DNA of 64,000 bases from Xanthomonas sp. (GTDB lineage Bacteria > Pseudomonadota > Gammaproteobacteria > Xanthomonadales > Xanthomonadaceae). The DNA is taken from contig NZ_JAFIWC010000004.1 in assembly GCF_017163755.1 (NCBI RefSeq), positions 62,001-126,000 on the forward strand, given 5' to 3'. Below the pieces are notes generated by a model. The model had not been told where the DNA came from. It saw only the letters and a program-made list of their open reading frames with translations, and did no database searches. A program made the translations under genes and the position numbers. Below, one piece after another: positions 60,240 through 64,000 of the stretch; within the stretch, counting starts at the first letter, position 1; each line of letters opens with the position of its first letter.

Positions 60240-61247
60240 CTAGGCCTGCGCCTGCGGCAGCGGGATCCGGTTCGGCAACGGCTCGCCGCGTTCGAACGCG
60301 CTGATGTTGTCCACGGTGGCGGCCATGATCTGGCCGATCGCCTCTTCGGTGAAGAACGCCTGGTGGCCGGTGACGATGACGTTGGGGAACGACACCAGGC
60401 GCTGGATCACGTCGTCGGTGATGACCGTGGCCGAAAGATCCTGGAAGAACAGGTCCGCTTCCTGTTCGTACACGTCGATCGCCAGCCCGCTCAGGCGCCC
60501 GGACTTGAGCGCGCCGATCGCCGCCTCGGTATCGACCAGGCCGCCGCGGCTGGTGTTGACCAGCAGCGCGCCGGGCTTGATCCGCTGCAACGCGGCCGCG
60601 TCGATCAGGTGCTGGGTGGCGGGCGTGAGCGGGCAATGCAGCGAGACCACGTCGCTTTCGGCCAGCAGCGTCTGCAGGTCCACATAGGCCCCGCCCTGCG
60701 CCTGGAACTCGGCGTGCGGGTACGGATCGTAGCCGAGGATGCGGCAGCCGAAGCCGGCCATGATGCGGCCGAAGATGCGGCCGATCTTGCCGGTGCCGAT
60801 CACCCCGACGCTGCGCCCATGCAGGTCGAAGCCCATCAGCCCGTCCAGTTCGAAGTTGCCGTCGCGGGTGCGCTGGCTGGCGCGCGCGATGCGGCGGTTG
60901 ACCGCGATCAGCAGCCCGACCGCGAATTCGGCCACCGAATACGGCGAATAGTCGCTGACCCGCGTGGCGGCGATGCCGTGGCGCTGCGCGGCGAGCGCGT
61001 CGATGTGGTTGAAGCCGGTGGAACGGGTGGTGACCAGGCCCACGCCCAGCGCGGCGAGCGGCGCGAGCACGTCCTCGTCGACCCGGTCGTTGACGAACAC
61101 GCACACCGCGCCGCAGCCCACGGCCAGCGGTACCGTCGCCGCGCTCAGCGCGTCCTGCACGAACACCAGCTCGTGGCCATGGGCGGCATTGGCCTGCGCC
61201 AGCAGTTTCATGTCGTAGCGCCGCGCGCTGTACACCGCCACCTTCAT
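60240..61247 (-). CDS. D-2-hydroxyacid dehydrogenase, D-lactate dehydrogenase-like
   Basis: 335 aa. NAD-binding VGVIGTGKIGRIFGRI, catalytic Arg in VNTSRGGLVD, Glu in DVYEQEADLF, His in TGHQAFFTEEA. Matches fermentative LdhA family. ATG at 61247 chosen; the frame stays open upstream to 61340 without support. Confidence 0.9.
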   Translation of the reverse strand: MKVAVYSARRYDMKLLAQANAAHGHELVFVQDALSAATVPLAVGCGAVCVFVNDRVDEDVLAPLAALGVGLVTTRSTGFNHIDALAAQRHGIAATRVSDYSPYSVAEFAVGLLIAVNRRIARASQRTRDGNFELDGLMGFDLHGRSVGVIGTGKIGRIFGRIMAGFGCRILGYDPYPHAEFQAQGGAYVDLQTLLAESDVVSLHCPLTPATQHLIDAAALQRIKPGALLVNTSRGGLVDTEAAIGALKSGRLSGLAIDVYEQEADLFFQDLSATVITDDVIQRLVSFPNVIVTGHQAFFTEEAIGQIMAATVDNISAFERGEPLPNRIPLPQAQA

Positions 61248-61290
61248 CGCATCGCTTCCGCCGTCACGTGGCGCCCAGCATCGGCGCCGC

Positions 61291-61728
61291 TCAGGGCGAT
61301 GTCCAGCGCCGCGCTCCTTCGCCTTGCGCGCCCAGCGCATCGGCGGGATTGCTCAGGCGGCAGCGGCGCAGCGACAGGCAGCCGCAGCCGATGCAGTCGG
61401 TGAGCTGGTCGCGCAGTTGGCTCAGCTGGACGATGCGCGCGTCCAGTTCCTCGCGCCAGGCGGCGGACATGCGCGCCCATTCGCCGCGCGTGGGCGTGCG
61501 CGCATCGGGCAACTGCGCGAACGCGGCCTTGACGCTGTCCAGCGGCACGCCCACGCGCTGCGCGACGCGGATCACCGCCAGCCGGCGCAGCACGTCGCGC
61601 GAATAGCGGCGCTGGTTGCCGGCGGTGCGCAGGCTGCGGATCAGGCCCTTCTTCTCGTAGAAATGCAGCGCCGACACCGCCACGCCGCTGCGCTGCGCGA
61701 CCTGGCCCACGCTCAACTCCTCGCGCAT
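61291..61728 (-). CDS. soxR: Redox-sensing transcriptional regulator SoxR
   Basis: 145-aa MerR-family protein: winged HTH ([23 protein letters not shown]), coiled-coil, and the [2Fe-2S] Cys set C112, C115, C117, C123 in [12 protein letters not shown]. Oxidation or nitrosylation of the cluster turns it into an activator. Divergent from the MFS gene across a matching operator. Confidence 0.95.
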   Translation of the reverse strand: MREELSVGQVAQRSGVAVSALHFYEKKGLIRSLRTAGNQRRYSRDVLRRLAVIRVAQRVGVPLDSVKAAFAQLPDARTPTRGEWARMSAAWREELDARIVQLSQLRDQLTDCIGCGCLSLRRCRLSNPADALGAQGEGARRWTSP

Positions 61729-61731
61729 CGG

Positions 61732-61762
61732 TTGACCTCAACTGTGGTTGAGGTCGAATGCT
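61732..61762 (+). promoter_or_regulatory. SoxR operator within a 19-bp-spaced promoter
   Basis: Half-sites GACCTCAAC and GTTGAGGTC around TGTG make a perfect palindrome at 61734-61755. TTGACC (61732-61737) and AATGCT (61757-61762) serve as -35 and -10 with a 19-bp spacer, the MerR-type geometry. It points to the MFS gene. Confidence 0.8.
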
Positions 61763-61823
61763 GCACCGGCGTCCAGCACCGCGCAAGCCCGCGTCGGCGC
61801 GCGCGTGCACAAAGGTCGATTGG

Positions 61824-63242
61824 ATGAACTACGACGCTTCACCTTCGCCAGACCGCGGCGATGCCACGCTGGCGGCGATGCCATCGCCCGCCGTTGCCCC
61901 CGCTCCCGCCGAATCCGTGCTCGCGCCGCGCTACCGCGCGACCACGCTGGGCATGGTCGCGCTGGTTTCGCTGATCGCCTTCGAGGCGCTGGCGGTGGCC
62001 GCGGCGATGCCGACCGTGGCGCGCGAACTGGACGGGCTGCGGCTGTACGCGCTGGCGTTCGGCGGCACCCTGGCCACCAGCGTGATCGGCATGAGCGTGG
62101 CCGGGCGCTGGAGCGACGCGCGCGGCCCGGCCGCGCCGCTGTGGAGCGGGCTGGCGTGCTTCGTCTGCGGCCTGCTGCTGGCCGGCTGGGCCACCCACAT
62201 GCCGATGCTGCTGGCCGGCCGCCTGGTGCAGGGGCTGGGTGCCGGCGCGATCTCGGTGGCGCTGTACGTGCTGGTCGCGCGGCTGTATCCGGAGCCGATG
62301 CGGCCGCGCATCTTCGCCGCGTTCTCCGCCGGCTGGGTGGTGCCGTCGCTGATCGGGCCGAGCATCAGCGGGCTGATCGTCGAGCACGTGGGCTGGCGCT
62401 GGGTGTTCCTGGCGGTGCCGCTGCTGGCGCTACCGGCGGCGCTGCTGCTGCAACCGGCGCTGCGCAGGCTGCCGCCGCGTCCGGCGCCGGGACGCGGCCG
62501 GCCGGGGCCGGTCCTGTGGTCGGCCGGCGCCGCGGCCGGCGTGTGCCTGCTGTACCTGGGCGGCCAGCAACGCGGCGCGCTGGCGCTGGCCATGGTAGTG
62601 CCCGCGCTGGCGCTGCTGGCGCTGTGCGCGTGGCGGTTGCTGCCGGCCGGCACGCTGCGCGCCGCGCGCGGCCTGCCCAGCGTGATCGCCCTGCGCGGGC
62701 TGGCCGGTTCGGCGTTCTTCGGTTGCGAGGCGTTCCTGCCGCTGCTGCTGTCGCGCGAACGCGGGCTGTCGCCGACCTGGGCCGGCGTGGCGCTGAGCAT
62801 CGGCGCGCTGGGCTGGTTCGCCGGCTCGTGGTACCAGGGCCACTACGGCCAGCGCGGCTCGCGCCTGCGCCGCCTGCGCATCGGCGGCGCGCTGATGCTG
62901 TCGGGCATCGCCGGCACCGCTCTGGCCCTGCATCCGTCGGTGCCGCCGGCGCTGGCGATGCTCGGCTGGACCGCCGCCGGGCTGGGCATGGGCCTGATCT
63001 ACCCCACCTTGTCGGTGCTGACGCTGACCCTGTCGCCGCCGGCGCAGCAGGGCGAGAACAGTTCGGCGCTGCAGCTGAGCGAGGCGATCGCGGTGGCGAC
63101 CACGCTGGCGGTGGGCGGCTCGCTGTTCGCGGCGCTGCTGGCGCGCTCGGCGACGCTGGCCTACCTGTCGACCTTCGCGGTCGCCTCGCTGCTGGCGCTG
63201 CTCGGCCTGGCGATCGCCGGGCGCACGCGTGCGCCGGCGTGA
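61824..63242 (+). CDS. MFS transporter, SoxR-linked
   Basis: 472 aa with about 14 TM helices, drug-export type (EALAVAAAMPTVARELDG; AGRWSDARGP; GRLVQGLGAGAISVALYVL). By position and operator it is activated by SoxR, presumably to export redox-cycling compounds. ATG at 61824 follows AAAGG. Confidence 0.88.
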   Translation: MNYDASPSPDRGDATLAAMPSPAVAPAPAESVLAPRYRATTLGMVALVSLIAFEALAVAAAMPTVARELDGLRLYALAFGGTLATSVIGMSVAGRWSDARGPAAPLWSGLACFVCGLLLAGWATHMPMLLAGRLVQGLGAGAISVALYVLVARLYPEPMRPRIFAAFSAGWVVPSLIGPSISGLIVEHVGWRWVFLAVPLLALPAALLLQPALRRLPPRPAPGRGRPGPVLWSAGAAAGVCLLYLGGQQRGALALAMVVPALALLALCAWRLLPAGTLRAARGLPSVIALRGLAGSAFFGCEAFLPLLLSRERGLSPTWAGVALSIGALGWFAGSWYQGHYGQRGSRLRRLRIGGALMLSGIAGTALALHPSVPPALAMLGWTAAGLGMGLIYPTLSVLTLTLSPPAQQGENSSALQLSEAIAVATTLAVGGSLFAALLARSATLAYLSTFAVASLLALLGLAIAGRTRAPA

Positions 63243-63419
63243 GGCGGCGCGCGGATACGCATGGAGGCGTTCCGGCGAGCGCGCCGGGCCACGGACGTAC
63301 GGGCGCTTCGCAGTCGCACCAGGCCCGTCGGCAACGCCCGTCGCGACCGACGGCCGGCGGCCGCCCGGCGTCGCTCCCGCGCGCGGGCATCCGTTGCCGC
63401 GGGCAGGCGAGAAGCGGCG

Positions 63420-64000
63420 CTAGCCGACGATCGCGTGCGGCACGAAGCGCGAGGTATCGCGGGTGATGACCCCGGCGTCCTCGCGCAGGCCCATGCCGGC
63501 GGCCTGGTCGGCGACCACCCAGCTGCCGACCAGCGGATAATTGCCCTCGAACCGCGGCAGCGGATGGTAGGCCTGGACGATCGCCGGGCCGTCGCCGTAG
63601 GGACCGGGCGACTGGATCAGCTCGCCCTGCGCGGTCAGCACGTCGATGTTCGCGCCCTCGCGCGAGAACAGCGGCTTGCGCACCCAGCCGGGCGCCAGCG
63701 CCTGCCCCGGCGCCTGGAAATGCGCTTCCAGCAGGTTCGGATGGCCGCGGTGGCGCTCCCACAGCAGCGGCAGGATGCCCTTGTTGCTGAGCACCGACTT
63801 CCACGCCGGCTCCAGCAGCTGCATCTTGTTCGACACCAGGTGCGGGCCGAACTCCTCCTGCATCATGAATTCGAGCGGATACAGCTTGAAGATGCTGCGG
63901 ATCACCCGGTCCTGCGCATCGGTGAACCAGCCCTCGGCGCTGATGCCGATGTCCTCGATCGCCACCTCCTCGGTGGCGATGCCCACCTGGTGCGCGCAGT
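63420..64000 (-). CDS. Glutathionylspermidine synthase-like protein (N-terminus outside window)
   Basis: C-terminal ~193 residues of a larger ATP-grasp-type enzyme: YPLEFMMQEEFGPHL, WKSVLSNKGILPLLWERH, WVRKPLFSREGANI. The frame continues past 64000 on the minus strand, so the protein is partial. Family members ligate glutathione and spermidine or act on similar amides; the bacterial role is uncertain. Confidence 0.85.
   Translation of the reverse strand, partial: CAHQVGIATEEVAIEDIGISAEGWFTDAQDRVIRSIFKLYPLEFMMQEEFGPHLVSNKMQLLEPAWKSVLSNKGILPLLWERHRGHPNLLEAHFQAPGQALAPGWVRKPLFSREGANIDVLTAQGELIQSPGPYGDGPAIVQAYHPLPRFEGNYPLVGSWVVADQAAGMGLREDAGVITRDTSRFVPHAIVG

Overview
The window is GC-rich, densely coded DNA from a gammaproteobacterium of the Xanthomonadaceae, most likely Xanthomonas or a close relative. 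The evidence is the gene order (amgK-murU, hda-perM, purM-DUF2066, kdsD-kdsC-lptCAB-rpoN-hpf-ptsN-hprK-rapZ, pilT/pilU-yggS-proC), a secreted PL1 pectate lyase, and intergenic repeats of the TGTAGGAGCGGCTTCAGCC and GGGACTC types. I saw no tRNA, rRNA, CRISPR array, IS element or prophage.

Layout. 0-8.7 kb: the end of a probable suf cluster (Rieske-type ferredoxin), then an iron-uptake and flavin-redox cluster. This holds a Fiu-type catecholate receptor, a PiuC-type dioxygenase, a PepSY-type membrane protein, DUF2271, DUF4198, the flavin transferase ApbE and a membrane-anchored flavodoxin/FNR reductase, with two Fur-like sites. 8.7-13.7 kb: an OmpR-type regulator whose receiver lacks the phospho-acceptor Asp, a HutD protein, a ComEA-like HhH protein and an M20 peptidase, separated by non-coding stretches. 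13.7-25.5 kb: cell-wall recycling (AmgK, MurU), Hda, PerM, purM/purN, two tandem DUF3108 proteins, MurA and a BolA protein. 25.5-36 kb: KDO and LPS transport genes, sigma-54, hibernation factor and a permease-less regulatory PTS (PtsN, HprK, RapZ, EIIA-Man type, HPr, EI). 36-46.8 kb: MgtE, a lipoprotein esterase, a TPR protein, an ArsB-type transporter, an amino-acid permease, a LysE exporter, pectate lyase and a secreted protein of unknown function. 47-55.6 kb: pyrB-ruvX-algH, a DUF4153 protein, tag, a DUF72 protein and a YitT protein. 55.6-64 kb: pilU/pilT, yggS, proC, a D-lactate dehydrogenase-like gene, soxR with a divergent MFS pump, and a cut-off glutathionylspermidine-synthase-like gene.

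The most striking structural feature is a family of 7-bp tandem repeats (GGGACTC, and a GGGACCG/A variant) laid out as facing inverted pairs in or across intergenic regions. In two places they run into genes. The convergent murU and hda genes end in the same repeat-encoded peptide, and yggS and proC carry repeat-encoded C- and N-termini respectively. Other points of interest are the putative extracytoplasmic flavin electron relay beside the siderophore receptor, the pseudo-receiver regulator, a textbook SoxR operator with a 19-bp spacer, and a 10-bp-phased GACA array upstream of the pectate lyase gene.
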